Of a DNA stretch of 64,000 nt, positions 17,605 through 26,228 are shown piece by piece. The stretch is from AC-32 sp963813435 (GTDB lineage Bacteria > Actinomycetota > Thermoleophilia > Gaiellales > Gaiellaceae): contig CAWEYY010000003.1 in NCBI GenBank assembly GCA_963813435.1, positions 1,116,001-1,180,000 of the forward strand, written 5' to 3'. Within the stretch, counting starts at the first letter, position 1; each line of letters starts with the position of its first letter. The notes beneath the pieces are model-generated. The model had not been told where the DNA came from, made no database searches, and worked only from the letters and a program-made list of their open reading frames with translations. The position numbers and the translations under genes were made by a program.

Positions 17605-18180
17605 ATGCCTGAGCCTCAGATCGCGAGCATCGACCTCTTCTGGCTGCCCCTCGGCGCGGGTGGGCACTCCGTCCGGCTGAACGGAAAGGTCTTCGAATGG
17701 CTCGCGGCGGGCCTGGCCCGCCGCGAGCGTTGCGACCTCTACCACTCTGCGCTCGAAGTACACGTGCCGAGTGGCCGTTTCACCATCGAGCAGGGGCCGG
17801 CGTCTGCTGACCGCACGGCACACGGGGTCGTCGCAGGCGGCCCTGTCGGCGCTCGCAGCCTGGGCCGCTTCCGGCTCTTCCGTTACGAGATCCGGCGCTG
17901 GCGGGACGGCGTCATCCCCGCCGTCGCCGAGGCCGTTGCGAGCCCGATCCGATTGAGCAACGACCCCGAACCTGCAGGCCGCCTGCTCGATCTCGTGCCC
18001 GAGGTGCCGACGCCGACCTGGGGCCGAGACGAGCTCCACACCGGCGAGATGTGGAACTCGAACTCGACCATCTCGTGGCTCATCGCGCGCTGCGGGCTGG
18101 ACGTGGACGCGATCCCGCTGCCTCCGCGCGGGCGAGCCCCAGGGTGGCGCGCCGGCGTGGCGGTGGCAGGTCGCGGGTAG
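17605..18180 (+). CDS. Conserved hypothetical protein
   Basis: 191 residues from ATG 17605. No signal peptide or membrane helix. Notable stretches: IDLFWLPLGAGGHSVRLNGKVFEWL, DLYHSALEVHVPSGRFTIEQGP, RFRLFRYEIRRWRDGVIP and MWNSNSTISWLIARCGLD. The conserved-looking His, Glu and Asn-Ser-Asn could be a catalytic set of a peptidase or amidase fold, but this is a guess from residue pattern alone. Codon use is normal for the window. A short hairpin, agcgg-ttat-ccgct, follows the stop codon. Confidence 0.6.
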   Translation: MPEPQIASIDLFWLPLGAGGHSVRLNGKVFEWLAAGLARRERCDLYHSALEVHVPSGRFTIEQGPASADRTAHGVVAGGPVGARSLGRFRLFRYEIRRWRDGVIPAVAEAVASPIRLSNDPEPAGRLLDLVPEVPTPTWGRDELHTGEMWNSNSTISWLIARCGLDVDAIPLPPRGRAPGWRAGVAVAGRG

Positions 18181-18183
18181 CGG

Positions 18184-18345
18184 TTATCCGCTGCTCTCGA
18201 GCGCTTCGATCTGCTTGCGAAGCGTCGCGATCTGGATCTCGAGCTCGACGCGCCCGGGACCGAGCAGCGGGGCGCGCTCGAGCTGCTTGTAGAGCTCCGC
18301 GAGCTCGCGTCTGGCCGCGTCGATCGGTGCGTCTTCCCCGGTCAT
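18184..18345 (-). CDS. Small helical protein, 53 residues
   Basis: ATG 18345 to TAA 18184. The sequence is strongly amphipathic helix (RRELAELYKQLERAPLL, then VELEIQIATLRKQIEAL), with heptad spacing that suggests a short coiled-coil hairpin around a GPGR turn. Third codon positions are almost all G or C, as in real genes here. It begins 13 bp after the stop of the YcaQ-like gene, so it is probably the second gene of that transcript. No function known. Confidence 0.65.
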   Translation of the reverse strand: MTGEDAPIDAARRELAELYKQLERAPLLGPGRVELEIQIATLRKQIEALESSG

Positions 18346-18358
18346 GGTTCCGCCAAGT

Positions 18359-19447
18359 CTACGACCGGGGCTGCTCCACGACGTCCAGCCCGAGCCAGGA
18401 GGCGAGGTCCTCCACCTCGGCCTGAACGGCCTTCGCCATGGGGCGCGTGAACTCGACGTCCTCGTGGATCGCGTTGACCCGGAGCACCGAGGCCTTCCGG
18501 TCGGCGATGGCGTCGAGCTTCCCGATCAGGCGGTCCTTGTGGAGGATTGGGAGGGCGAAGTAGCCCCAGCGGCGCTTGGCAGCAGGCTTGTACATCTCGA
18601 GCGTGTACTCGAAGTCGAACAGCTCCAGCGCGCGGTCGCGGTCGTAGACGAGCCGGTCGAACGGCGAGAGCAGGGCCGTTCGGCCCTCGAAGTCCCCGCC
18701 AAGTGCGGCGGGATCGACGCGCCACTCGCCCTTCACGCCCTCGACGACGGCCGGCTCACCGGCCTCTCCGACGACGACCGGCTCGACCGGGAGGGCCGTG
18801 CCCTTCTGCCTGGCGATGCCGAGCGATACGAGCCGGCGGCGGTCTCTCTCGCGCTCGGCCTCCTCGACCGACAGCACGGCGACATCGGCCGGGTAGACCC
18901 GCTCGGGCAGGTCCCAGACCCGCTCCCGCCCGACGCGTCCGGAGATCGCGACCTCGCCGCGAACCATCAGGAACTCGAGCATCTGGGTGACGTTGCGGTT
19001 GTTGGTCCAGCCCGTCGAGGCCCATGGCACGACGCACGTGTCGGGGATGTCGCGCGAGGTCAGCGGCCCCGAGCTGCGCAGCTGTTTCAGGACGTCGCGG
19101 CGGAAGCGGTCGTTGTCGCGCAGCCAGGTACGAGATCGCTCGTAGCTGGGGAAGCCGGACGCGCCCGCGAGGACGAGGCCAAGGTCGCCCATCGGCCGGA
19201 TGAGCGCGTTGTGCTCGAAGAGCGTGCGGTCCTCCTCGAGCGCTTTCGTGAGCCGAGTCGGCTGATACGCGGAACCGAGGCGGCTCCAGGCCACGAGGTC
19301 GGCGCTGGGCGCGATGGCGGCGGTCGGGTCGATCTGCAACAGCGTCAGCTGCTGCACGACCTGAAGCATGTCGGTCGGGCGCGGCGCGTCGAGCAGCTGC
19401 GCGTGCACCGCGATGCGCCGGGCCTGCGCCTTGGTGAGCCGGTGCAC
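18359..19447 (-). CDS. AlkZ/YcaQ-type winged-helix DNA glycosylase
   Basis: 362 residues, the usual size of the HTH_42 family. Gln38-Ile-Asp40 (LTLLQIDPT) matches the catalytic Q-x-D motif of Escherichia coli YcaQ rather than the Q-x-Q of Streptomyces AlkZ. Other family marks are the RPMGDLGLV region, SSGPLTSRDIPD, winged-helix segments around residues 150-200, SPFDRLVYDR and YALPILHKDRLIGK-like sequence near the end. YcaQ excises alkylated bases and unhooks interstrand crosslinks. Probable operon with the 53-residue protein downstream. Confidence 0.85.
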   Translation of the reverse strand: MHRLTKAQARRIAVHAQLLDAPRPTDMLQVVQQLTLLQIDPTAAIAPSADLVAWSRLGSAYQPTRLTKALEEDRTLFEHNALIRPMGDLGLVLAGASGFPSYERSRTWLRDNDRFRRDVLKQLRSSGPLTSRDIPDTCVVPWASTGWTNNRNVTQMLEFLMVRGEVAISGRVGRERVWDLPERVYPADVAVLSVEEAERERDRRRLVSLGIARQKGTALPVEPVVVGEAGEPAVVEGVKGEWRVDPAALGGDFEGRTALLSPFDRLVYDRDRALELFDFEYTLEMYKPAAKRRWGYFALPILHKDRLIGKLDAIADRKASVLRVNAIHEDVEFTRPMAKAVQAEVEDLASWLGLDVVEQPRS

Positions 19448-19622
19448 GAAGAGGAGGCTACGCCAAGGTGGGGTGCGGGGCGGCGGGCCGAGCCGAGGTA
19501 GCTAGCGCCGGGGGATCCGGTTGCCGCGAACTCGGAGCGGGGCCGCCCCTCCCCGGTTGCGCGCCTCCCGAGCCTACGGGTGGAGCACCTGCCCAAAAGG
19601 GTGATATCCGCCACCCGCCGGG

Positions 19623-19670
19623 CAAGAACTTTCCGCTCCTAGCGAAATTCGGTCAGCCTTCGCGGGACGG
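19623..19670 (-). repeat. 45-bp direct repeat, copy A
   Basis: Shares gaactttccgctcctagcga and the following about 25 bases with 21588-21631 at roughly four mismatches. Read leftward it starts in the last codons of the universal stress protein and continues into its 3' untranslated region, where ttcgct-agg-agcggaa can form a small hairpin. Confidence 0.6.
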
Positions 19671-20099
19671 GACGATCACGAGCGGGCACGGCGCGTGATG
19701 GGCGAGCCGCTGGCTGACGGAGCCCAGGAGCAGGCTCGCCGCCGTGCCGTGGCCGCGCGAGCCGACGACGAGAAGCGTGGCGTCACGCGCCTGCTCGATC
19801 AGCTTCGCGGCCGGGTTGCCTTCGATCGCGACGCCCTCGGCCTCGACGCCGAGGCCGGCCGCGAGCTCGACGCCCGAGCGCACGACCTCTTCGGCGTGCC
19901 GTTCGGCCTCGAGGAAGGCGTCGGGCGTCGCCGCGAAGACCTCGCCCACGTACGTGGCGGGCGCAGCCTCCCACGCGGAGACAATCCGGAGCGGAAGCCC
20001 GCGAAGCGTCGCCTCCTCGGCGGCGAAACGGAGCGCGGCCTCGGCTCCCGGCGAGCCGTCGAAGCCGAGCACGATCGCAGGCGTCGCGCTCACATTCAC
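19653..20099 (-). CDS. Universal stress protein (UspA family)
   Basis: 148 residues. Begins PAIVLGFDGSPGAEAAL, has LLVVGSRGHGTAASLLLGSVSQRLAHHAPCPLVIV, which contains the G-x2-G-x9-G-S ATP-binding motif, so it belongs to the ATP-binding type. GTG 20099 overlaps the stop of the upstream MFS gene (GTGA), so translation is coupled. Actinobacterial USPs respond to hypoxia, starvation and antibiotics; here it may be tied to the exporter. Its 3' end is part of a sequence repeated beyond the MFS gene. Confidence 0.9.
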   Translation of the reverse strand: MNVSATPAIVLGFDGSPGAEAALRFAAEEATLRGLPLRIVSAWEAAPATYVGEVFAATPDAFLEAERHAEEVVRSGVELAAGLGVEAEGVAIEGNPAAKLIEQARDATLLVVGSRGHGTAASLLLGSVSQRLAHHAPCPLVIVPSREG

Positions 20100-21532
20100 T
20101 CGACGGATGGTTGCGGAGTGCCGGTCGCGACGGCAGTCAGATGCTCCGGCCGGCCTCCCGGGACGGCGAGCGACGCGATGACTCCCGCTGCGAGCGCGGC
20201 GGCCATGATCACGAACGACAGCGTGTAGCCCCGCTCGTTCGGCAGTCCGTCCGCGAGCAGACTCGCTGCAAGAATGCTCGCCGCGACCTGGCCGCCCAGG
20301 GCTCCGCCGATCGTGCGCATGACGGTGTTCATCCCGGTGGCGACACCGGTCTGCTCAGGCGGGACGGCCTCGACGATCAGGTTGGCCATCGAGGCGAACG
20401 CAAAGCCGACGCCCACGCCGAGGAGCAGCGCGGCGAGATAGATCTGCCAGTGCTCGGAGTGGGCCAGCGCGAGGAGCACGAACGCGAGCATCGTGATCGT
20501 CGAGCCGAGCACGAGCGGTACCTTGGAGCCGAACCTGCCCGACAGCCGTCCGCCCAGCGGGCTGGCGATCATCATCGCGAGCGTGCTCGGGATCAGGAAG
20601 AGCCCGGCCTCGGTCACCGACGACCCGAACCCGTAGCCGTTCGAGACAGGGGTCTCGACGAACTGCGGGATGAGGACGAACGCGCTGTACATCCCGAACC
20701 CGAGCAGGAACCCGGCGAGGTTCGTCGTCCAGACGCCGCGCAGCCGCATCATCTTGATGTCGACCAGCGGGCCCGCCGACCTCATCTCGACCCGAACCCA
20801 CGCGAGCGCGAGCACGACGGCCGCGACCATCAGACCGAGCGTGCGGCCCGACAGCCACCCCCAGGTCGGAGCCTCGCTGATCGCGACGAGGAGGGCGATC
20901 AGCCAGAGGGAGAGGAGCACCGCGCCCGTCCAGTCCACCTCGCCCGGCGCGCGAACCGGGGACTCGGGGATGATCAGCACGGTTGCGAGCGTGGTCACGG
21001 CGATCACGACGAGCGGGATCCAGAAGAGCCAGTGGTAGTCGAGGTGGGCGAGGATCGGCCCGGCGAGGATGATTCCGAGGCCCGCGCCCACGCCGAGCAG
21101 CCCCGAGATGAGCGCGATCCCGCCGGCGACGCGCCTCGGCGGGAACTCGTCGCGGACGATCCCGAACGCCAGCGGGAAGATCGCGCCGCCCAGACCCTGG
21201 ATCACGCGCGCGACGATCATCACCGGCAGCGTCGTCGCCAGAGCCGCGAGGAGAGTTCCCGCACCCAGCCCGGCGAGCACCACGACGAGGGTGCGCTTCT
21301 TCCCGAACATGTCGCCGAGGCGTCCTGCGATCGGCGTCGCCACGGATGCCGCCAGCAGGTAGGCGGTGAAGATCCAGGTGACGCCCGTCGGCGTGGTGTC
21401 GAAGTCGCGCTGAAGCGTCGGCAGCGCGGGCACGACCAGCGACTGCAGCATCGCGTAGGCGCCGCCACCCAACGCGAGCACCGCGAGGATGCGGCCCGGA
21501 TGCGGCGAGATGCGAGCTGCGTGGCCGCCCAT
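20096..21532 (-). CDS. MFS transporter, DHA2/EmrB-QacA type
   Basis: 478 residues, 14 predicted helices. Motif A GRLGDMFGKKRTL lies after helix 2, and antiporter motif C (GLLGVGAGLGIILAGP) in helix 5. Long conserved LVDIKMMRLRGVWTTNLAGF is typical of the 14-helix proton-driven drug exporters. Expected at the inner membrane, exporting hydrophobic compounds; substrate unknown. Translation is coupled to the downstream universal stress protein, so the two form a small stress operon. Confidence 0.88.
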   Translation of the reverse strand: MGGHAARISPHPGRILAVLALGGGAYAMLQSLVVPALPTLQRDFDTTPTGVTWIFTAYLLAASVATPIAGRLGDMFGKKRTLVVVLAGLGAGTLLAALATTLPVMIVARVIQGLGGAIFPLAFGIVRDEFPPRRVAGGIALISGLLGVGAGLGIILAGPILAHLDYHWLFWIPLVVIAVTTLATVLIIPESPVRAPGEVDWTGAVLLSLWLIALLVAISEAPTWGWLSGRTLGLMVAAVVLALAWVRVEMRSAGPLVDIKMMRLRGVWTTNLAGFLLGFGMYSAFVLIPQFVETPVSNGYGFGSSVTEAGLFLIPSTLAMMIASPLGGRLSGRFGSKVPLVLGSTITMLAFVLLALAHSEHWQIYLAALLLGVGVGFAFASMANLIVEAVPPEQTGVATGMNTVMRTIGGALGGQVAASILAASLLADGLPNERGYTLSFVIMAAALAAGVIASLAVPGGRPEHLTAVATGTPQPSVE

Positions 21533-21550
21533 CCGAGGGACGATAGCCAG

Positions 21551-21576
21551 AAACCGGAGGCTGGCCTCCGGTTTTT
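21551..21576 (+). terminator. Orphan intrinsic terminator
   Basis: Perfect stem aaaccggaggc / gcctccggttt with a tight loop, then two further T. It reads rightward, yet no rightward gene precedes it: it is in the upstream gap of the leftward MFS gene. Likely a relic of a lost gene, or it stops antisense transcripts from the MFS region before the gene at 21680. Confidence 0.5.
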
Positions 21577-21587
21577 GGGCGGGGACG

Positions 21588-21631
21588 AACTTTCCGCTCC
21601 TAGCGAACTTCGGTCATCCTTCGCTGGATGG
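21588..21631 (-). repeat. 45-bp direct repeat, copy B
   Basis: Second copy of the sequence at 19623-19670, same orientation. Read leftward it still contains the end of a reading frame (PSSEG then TGA, compared with PSREG then TGA in the stress protein) followed by the same 3' untranslated hairpin, so it resembles the leftover tail of another universal stress protein gene. Confidence 0.55.
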
Positions 21632-21679
21632 CGCGCCTGCTGGACGAGCTCGGCGACACCTACGCGGACGCCGCCGTGG

Positions 21680-22750
21680 ATGAGACCCTCGACGGCTGAC
21701 ACCCCGACGACCGCGGATCGTCTCAAGAGGCTCCCGTGGCGGCACATCCTGGGGATCGGGCTCGGGGTCGTCGTGGTCGTCGCCACCTTTGCGTTCGTCC
21801 TGCCGCGGATCGCCGACTACCGCGACGTCTGGGACGTCGTCAAGACGCTCTCCTGGACGGACATCGCCCTTCTCGCGGGCGCGACTGCCCTGAACCTCGT
21901 CACGTTCGCGCCGCCCTGGATGGCCGCGCTGCCCGGCCTTCCCTTCCGCCAGGCGTTCGTCGTCACCCAGGCGTCCACGGCGTCGACGTACATCGCTCCG
22001 GGAGGCGTCGCGGTCGGGATGGCGCTCTCGTTCGCGATGCTCCGAGCTTGGGGCTTCGCGAGCTCGCCGGTCGGCCTCGCGGTCGCGGTCACCGGCGTCT
22101 GGAACCAGCTGACGATGCTCGCCTTCCCGACGATCGGGCTCGGGCTGCTGACCCTGACCGGCGAATCGAGCACGGCGCTCGACACGGTCGCCTACCTCGG
22201 GCTCGCGATCTTCGTGATCGTCATCGCCGCCTTCGCGGCGGGCCTGAGCACGCCCACGCTCGCACGGCGCGTCGGCGACCTCGCCGCGCGGATCGCGTCC
22301 CGGGGCCTGCGGCTGATCCGGAAGAGCCCTGTCGAGTGGGACGGCGAGGCGTTCGTCTCCTTCCGGAACCGGGCCAACCGCCTCCTCAAGCGCCGCTGGC
22401 ACGTGCTCACGCTCGCGACGCTGGCCGGCCATCTCAGCGTCTTCCTCGTGCTGCTCGTGTCGCTCCGGGTTCTCGACGTCCCCTCGAGCGAGGTGAGCGC
22501 CGCCGAGGCGTTCGCCGCATGGTCGTTCGTCCGTCTCCTCGGCTCGATCCCGATCACGCCCGGCGGGCTCGGCGTGATCGAGCTCGGCTTGACGACTGCT
22601 CTCGTCGGCTTCGGCGGCAATCAGGCCGGGGTTGTCGCGGCCGTGCTCGTCTACCGCGTCCTGACGGTCGTGCCCACCCTGGTCATCGGCCTCGGAACCG
22701 GGGTGGCCTGGAAGCGCTTCCGGCCCGACCACGTGCCGACGGAGGCGTAG
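21680..22750 (+). CDS. UPF0104 / lysylphosphatidylglycerol synthase transmembrane-family protein
   Basis: 356 residues with about eight hydrophobic helices. The family marks TASTYIAPGGVAVGMALSFAML, WSFVRLLGSIPITPGGLGVIELG and the helix pattern match the flippase-like domain shared by MprF and UPF0104 proteins. The catalytic synthase domain of MprF is absent, so it is a stand-alone flippase-type membrane protein; the substrate (polyprenol- or glycerol-linked lipid) is unknown. ATG 21680 has a weak ribosome site. A 23-codon frame at 21628-21699 overlaps the start and may be a chance frame. Confidence 0.78.
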   Translation: MRPSTADTPTTADRLKRLPWRHILGIGLGVVVVVATFAFVLPRIADYRDVWDVVKTLSWTDIALLAGATALNLVTFAPPWMAALPGLPFRQAFVVTQASTASTYIAPGGVAVGMALSFAMLRAWGFASSPVGLAVAVTGVWNQLTMLAFPTIGLGLLTLTGESSTALDTVAYLGLAIFVIVIAAFAAGLSTPTLARRVGDLAARIASRGLRLIRKSPVEWDGEAFVSFRNRANRLLKRRWHVLTLATLAGHLSVFLVLLVSLRVLDVPSSEVSAAEAFAAWSFVRLLGSIPITPGGLGVIELGLTTALVGFGGNQAGVVAAVLVYRVLTVVPTLVIGLGTGVAWKRFRPDHVPTEA

Positions 22751-22753
22751 GCG

Positions 22754-23689
22754 CTAGAGGTCCGCGTAGGGCTCGACGCTCATGTACTTGAAGCCGGAGT
22801 CGACGGCCAGCGTCACGATCACGGCCTGAGAGCCGAGCCGCTCGGCCAGCCGGTGCGCGCCGACGACGTTCGCCCCGGTCGAGATGCCCGCGAAGATCCC
22901 GTCCTCGGCCGCGAGCCTGCGCGTCATCTCGATCGCCTCCTGGTCGCCGACCGGCTCGAGGTGGTCGACCTTCTCCGGGTACCAGTGCGGCATGACGAGG
23001 CCGGTCCACCCCTGGATCAGGAAGGAGCCGCGCTCGCCGCCGCCGATCGCGGCCGACCCGGCCGGCTCGTGCGCCTGGATGAACACCCCGTGCGGCTTGA
23101 GCGCCTCGGAGACGCCCATCAGCGAGCTCGCCGTGCCGAGCCCCTGGCAGAACCCGGTCACGCGCCCCTCGCTCTGTTCCCAGATCTCGCGGCCGAGCCG
23201 GTCGCGGTGGTCCGGGATGATGTACGGGTTGTTGAACTGGTCGGTCGCGTAGTGGCCGGGCAGCTTCGCGAGCTCGGCGGCTCGGGCGACCATGTTCTCG
23301 ATGTCCTGCGCCGTCACGTTGGGACGGCCCGCGACCGACTCGACCACGTCGAGCTCGGCGCCGAGCGCCCGCATCAGCTGGAACCGCTCCTCGGTGAAGC
23401 ATTCGGCGATCACGATCAGCGCGCGGTAGCCCTTCGCGCGGCAGACGAGCGCGACCGCCGGGCCGGTGCTGCCTCCGGTGTACTCGACAACGGTGTCGCC
23501 GGGCGAGATGAGCCCGTCCCGCTCGGCGCCCTCGATCATCGCCTGCGCCATCCGGTCCTTCAGCGAGCCGGTCGGGTTCGTGTACTCGAGCTTCAGCCAG
23601 AGCTCGGCGCCGTTCTCCGGCGCGCAGTGGCGAACCCGAACGAGCGGCGTGTTCCCGATCGCCTCGAGGATCGACTCCACGAGGGACAT
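22754..23689 (-). CDS. cysK: Cysteine synthase family PLP enzyme
   Basis: 311 residues. IGNTPLVRV opens the fold-type II PLP domain, Lys44 in TGSLKDRM is the Schiff-base lysine, TGGSTGPAVAL is the substrate loop, and GLGTASSLMGV binds the PLP phosphate. It makes cysteine from O-acetylserine and sulfide, or a related beta-replacement; cystathionine beta-synthase-like use cannot be excluded. No regulatory CBS domain is attached. Stand-alone gene, convergent with the UPF0104 gene (three bases between the stops). Confidence 0.88.
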   Translation of the reverse strand: MSLVESILEAIGNTPLVRVRHCAPENGAELWLKLEYTNPTGSLKDRMAQAMIEGAERDGLISPGDTVVEYTGGSTGPAVALVCRAKGYRALIVIAECFTEERFQLMRALGAELDVVESVAGRPNVTAQDIENMVARAAELAKLPGHYATDQFNNPYIIPDHRDRLGREIWEQSEGRVTGFCQGLGTASSLMGVSEALKPHGVFIQAHEPAGSAAIGGGERGSFLIQGWTGLVMPHWYPEKVDHLEPVGDQEAIEMTRRLAAEDGIFAGISTGANVVGAHRLAERLGSQAVIVTLAVDSGFKYMSVEPYADL

Positions 23690-23716
23690 GATTCCCTACC
23701 GCGCTAGAGTGGCGTC

Positions 23717-23998
23717 GTGACCGATCACGATTCCAGCAAGGAAGGGACCGTCGGGCTGGCAGTCGGCGCCGGTGGTCTCGCCGCTTTCGTTGCAGGACGG
23801 ATCCTCGGCGCGGCGGTGCTGCAGGCGTTCGGAGTCGCCGCGGCGATCACGGGTGGCGGCATCTACGCGCACCGGAAGATCGTCGAGCGCGACGCGAAGA
23901 TCGAAGAGGCGGAGACCACCATCCGGGCGGAACTCGACGACCTGGATCCGGTGGCGCGCGCGCAGGTCCTCGAGGACATCGCCCGCTCCGCCTTCTAG
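23717..23998 (+). CDS. Small protein with a Gly/Ala-rich membrane segment
   Basis: 93 residues from GTG 23717. A hydrophilic start is followed by a continuous hydrophobic Gly/Ala-rich segment of about 40 residues (VGLAVGAGGLAAFVAGRILG through AAAITGGGIYAHRK), enough for two tight helices. The C-terminal half is an acidic amphipathic helix (KIEEAETTIRAELDDLDPVARAQVLEDIARSAF). No family recognised. It is divergent from cysK with a 27-bp gap. Confidence 0.65.
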   Translation: MTDHDSSKEGTVGLAVGAGGLAAFVAGRILGAAVLQAFGVAAAITGGGIYAHRKIVERDAKIEEAETTIRAELDDLDPVARAQVLEDIARSAF

Positions 23999-24037
23999 CG
24001 CCGTCAGCGCTCGACCGTCTCGCGCCCGTAACGCGAC

Positions 24038-24388
24038 TCAGGTCGCGTAGTCCTCGCTGCCCATGATGTGCAGCGAGACGTACGGCTCGTCGCCGACGAC
24101 CCAGCTGTCGTGGCCGGGTGGGCTGTAGAAGAAGTCGCCCGCCTTCATGACGATCTCGCGGCCGTCGTCCATCGCGGCGACCGCGCTGCCGCTGAGGACG
24201 AGGCCGACGTGCTCGACCTGGCACGACGTCTGGCCGGTCTGCGCGCAGACGTGCTCGGACCACTTCCAGCCGGGCTCGTAGGTCGCGCGCCCGAGCGTCG
24301 CCGGGCCGACCTCGTAGAGCTCGAAGCGGCCCTTCTCGAAGGTCCGCGTGTCGGTCGGCTCGTCGAAGTTGATCAGCTCGAGATCCAT
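24038..24388 (-). CDS. Cupin-domain protein
   Basis: 116 residues from ATG 24388. Small single cupin barrel: GRATYEPGWKWSEHV for motif 1, VEHVGLVLSGSAVAAMDDG, then GDFFYSPPGHDSWVVGDEPYVSLH for motif 2. His and Glu positions (SEHV, VEHV, PGHD) could bind a metal. Two close Cys (CAQTGQTSC) lie between the first strands. Such proteins are often small-molecule sensors or dioxygenase-like enzymes; role not known here. Confidence 0.8.
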   Translation of the reverse strand: MDLELINFDEPTDTRTFEKGRFELYEVGPATLGRATYEPGWKWSEHVCAQTGQTSCQVEHVGLVLSGSAVAAMDDGREIVMKAGDFFYSPPGHDSWVVGDEPYVSLHIMGSEDYAT

Positions 24389-24471
24389 GGAGCCAAGCCT
24401 ATGTGCGGGGTCGCCGTCCTCGCCGTTCGTAATCATCCCGGGCGCGTGGCGTCCCCCACCGTGGCCGACAA

Positions 24472-25167
24472 TTGAGCATCGATCGCTGGACCGGGATCCT
24501 GTTGGTCGGCTTGCCGATCGCCTTCAACGTGTTCTTCATCCTGCTCGGGCAGCGCTTCGACTACCCGTCGGTGCTGCGCCAGCCTGTGGGCACGATCCTC
24601 AGCCGGTTCGACGCGGGAGGCGCGCAGCTGAGGCTGCTCTGGTACGGGTTCATGCTCACGGCCGTGCTGCTCGCGCCGGTCGTCGTCCTCCTCGGGCAGG
24701 TGCTCGCGCGCGACGGGCTTCAGATCGTCCCCGTGATGACGACCGTGGGCGTGCTGGCCGCGACCGTACAGTTCCTCGGGCTCGCCCGCTGGCCGTTCCT
24801 CGTCCCCGCGCTCGCGCGGGCATACGAGAGCCCGAGCTCGAGCCAGGCCACGCGAGAGGCGACCGCGGTCACGTTCGACGCTTTCCACCGGTACCTCGGC
24901 GTCGCGGTCGGCGAGTGCCTCGGCTACCTGTTCACGGGCGCGTGGACCGTGCTCGTCGGAGCCGCGATGCTGCAGTCGACCACGTTCGACCCGTGGCTCG
25001 CGCTGCCCGGGATCGTGATCGGGTCGTTCCTCATCCTCGGCTCGCTGGAGTTCGTCGGGCCCTTCGAGGACGAGGGCTGGAAGCTCGCGGGCTCGGTCGT
25101 CCCGGTCGCGTACACGGCCTGGTCGGCGTGGCTGATCGCGACCGGCGTCGTGTTGCTGACGGGTTAG
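24472..25167 (+). CDS. DUF4386-family membrane protein
   Basis: 231 residues from TTG 24472, overlapping no other gene. Six hydrophobic segments. The pattern FILLGQRFDYPSVLRQPVGTILSRF near the N-terminus and the long LW-x-FML helix fit the DUF4386 family of small integral membrane proteins, whose function is unknown. A central soluble loop, YESPSSSQATREATAVTFDAFHRYLG, precedes helix 4. Divergent from the cupin gene. Confidence 0.7.
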   Translation: MSIDRWTGILLVGLPIAFNVFFILLGQRFDYPSVLRQPVGTILSRFDAGGAQLRLLWYGFMLTAVLLAPVVVLLGQVLARDGLQIVPVMTTVGVLAATVQFLGLARWPFLVPALARAYESPSSSQATREATAVTFDAFHRYLGVAVGECLGYLFTGAWTVLVGAAMLQSTTFDPWLALPGIVIGSFLILGSLEFVGPFEDEGWKLAGSVVPVAYTAWSAWLIATGVVLLTG

Positions 25168-25285
25168 TGCGGGTCGGTGCGAGCCGGCGTCGCACCAGAT
25201 TTGACTCTCCGGGGGACTGTGGCTACGTTCCTGCGTTCCAATCTCCGACGCGTCGGCTGCGGCAGGAAAGAGGGTCAAGGGATCG

Positions 25286-25963
25286 ATGGCGAGCCGCGTG
25301 CTTGTCGTACACGATGAACCCTCCAACGGCAGAGCGCTGCAGGGAGCGCTCTCGCTCGAGGGATTCGACGTCCTCCTGGCGACGGACGATGCAGAAGCCG
25401 TCGGCGCGGTCGAGGAGGACTCGCCCGACGCGGTGATCGTCGACGTCCACATGTCCGATTCCAGAGGCGCCGCGCTGTGCAGGCGCCTTCGCCAGGCCGG
25501 GCCGCGAACTCCCCTCCTGATGGTGGGCGCCCGCAACACGGCCGTCGAGCGCAGCGGCGGCCTCGCGGCCGGCGCGGACGACTACCTCGCCAAGCCGTTC
25601 GTGCTGGTGGAGCTGATCACGCGGCTCCGTGCACTCCTCCGGCGAAAGGGCCGGGCCGGCGCCGATGTCCTGCGGTTCGCCGATGTCATCCTCGATCCGG
25701 ACACGCGAGAGGTCGCGCGGGGCGAACGGAGGATCGAGCTGACGCAGACGGAGTTCAGCCTGCTCGAGCTCTTCCTCACCCACCCGCGGGAGGTGCTCTC
25801 ACGGACGGTGATCTTCACCCAGGTCTGGGGCTTCGATTTCGAAGGGACGTCGAACTCGCTCAACGTCTACGTTGGCCACCTCCGGCGAAAGATGGAGGAA
25901 GAGGGCGAGCCACGCCTCATTCACACGGTCAGGGGCGTCGGTTACGTGCTGCGCGAGGCGTAG
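25286..25963 (+). CDS. OmpR/PhoB-type response regulator (orphan)
   Basis: 225 residues. Receiver domain residues 1-118 with acidic pair Asp10-Glu11, phospho-acceptor Asp53 (AVIVDVHM) and Lys103 (AKPF); winged-helix effector domain residues 128-225 with LTQTEFSLLELFLTHP, LNVYVGHLRRKME and HTVRGVGYVLR. The usual Thr/Ser at the end of strand 4 appears as VGARN. No histidine kinase gene is adjacent, so it is an orphan in this window. A 265-bp, AT-richer gap separates it from the peroxidase gene it might regulate. Confidence 0.9.
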   Translation: MASRVLVVHDEPSNGRALQGALSLEGFDVLLATDDAEAVGAVEEDSPDAVIVDVHMSDSRGAALCRRLRQAGPRTPLLMVGARNTAVERSGGLAAGADDYLAKPFVLVELITRLRALLRRKGRAGADVLRFADVILDPDTREVARGERRIELTQTEFSLLELFLTHPREVLSRTVIFTQVWGFDFEGTSNSLNVYVGHLRRKMEEEGEPRLIHTVRGVGYVLREA

Positions 25964-26228
25964 TCGTCGGGCGTCCAGGCTGGTCGCAATCCAAAACAAA
26001 CCGCTGCCTTTGGCGTGTTCGCTGCGCATTCGCATTGCGTATATCTGCATCGAAATGACTCATTGATCTTTACCGGACTTTTACTCCTGACCATTGACTG
26101 TCCGTTCGGCGCACGGGATCATGGCCGAGCCGAGCCGGAATCGCGAGGAGTGGGACTCGGCTTCCCCCAGCACGACGCGACTCGCCAGAGGCGCGCGGCA
26201 TTCGGCCTTTCACGAAAGGAGATGACGC
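25964..26228 (+). promoter_or_regulatory. AT-rich upstream region of the peroxidase gene
   Basis: 265 bp without a gene. The stretch 25990-26100 is clearly more AT-rich than anything else in the window (cgtatatctgcatcgaaatg, gatctttaccggacttttac), as expected for a strong or regulated promoter. A good ribosome site (gaaaggagatgac) ends it. Exact promoter elements are not certain. Confidence 0.4.

Noticed and set aside
20111..21679. Upstream extension of the UPF0104 frame, antisense to the MFS gene
   Set aside because: Low-complexity Arg/Asp/Glu/His sequence typical of an antisense shadow; the real protein starts near 21680.
21628..21699. 23-codon frame (MARLLDELGDTYADAAV and on) before the UPF0104 gene
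   Set aside because: Reads well but has no ribosome site and starts within the 45-bp repeat; too short to support alone.
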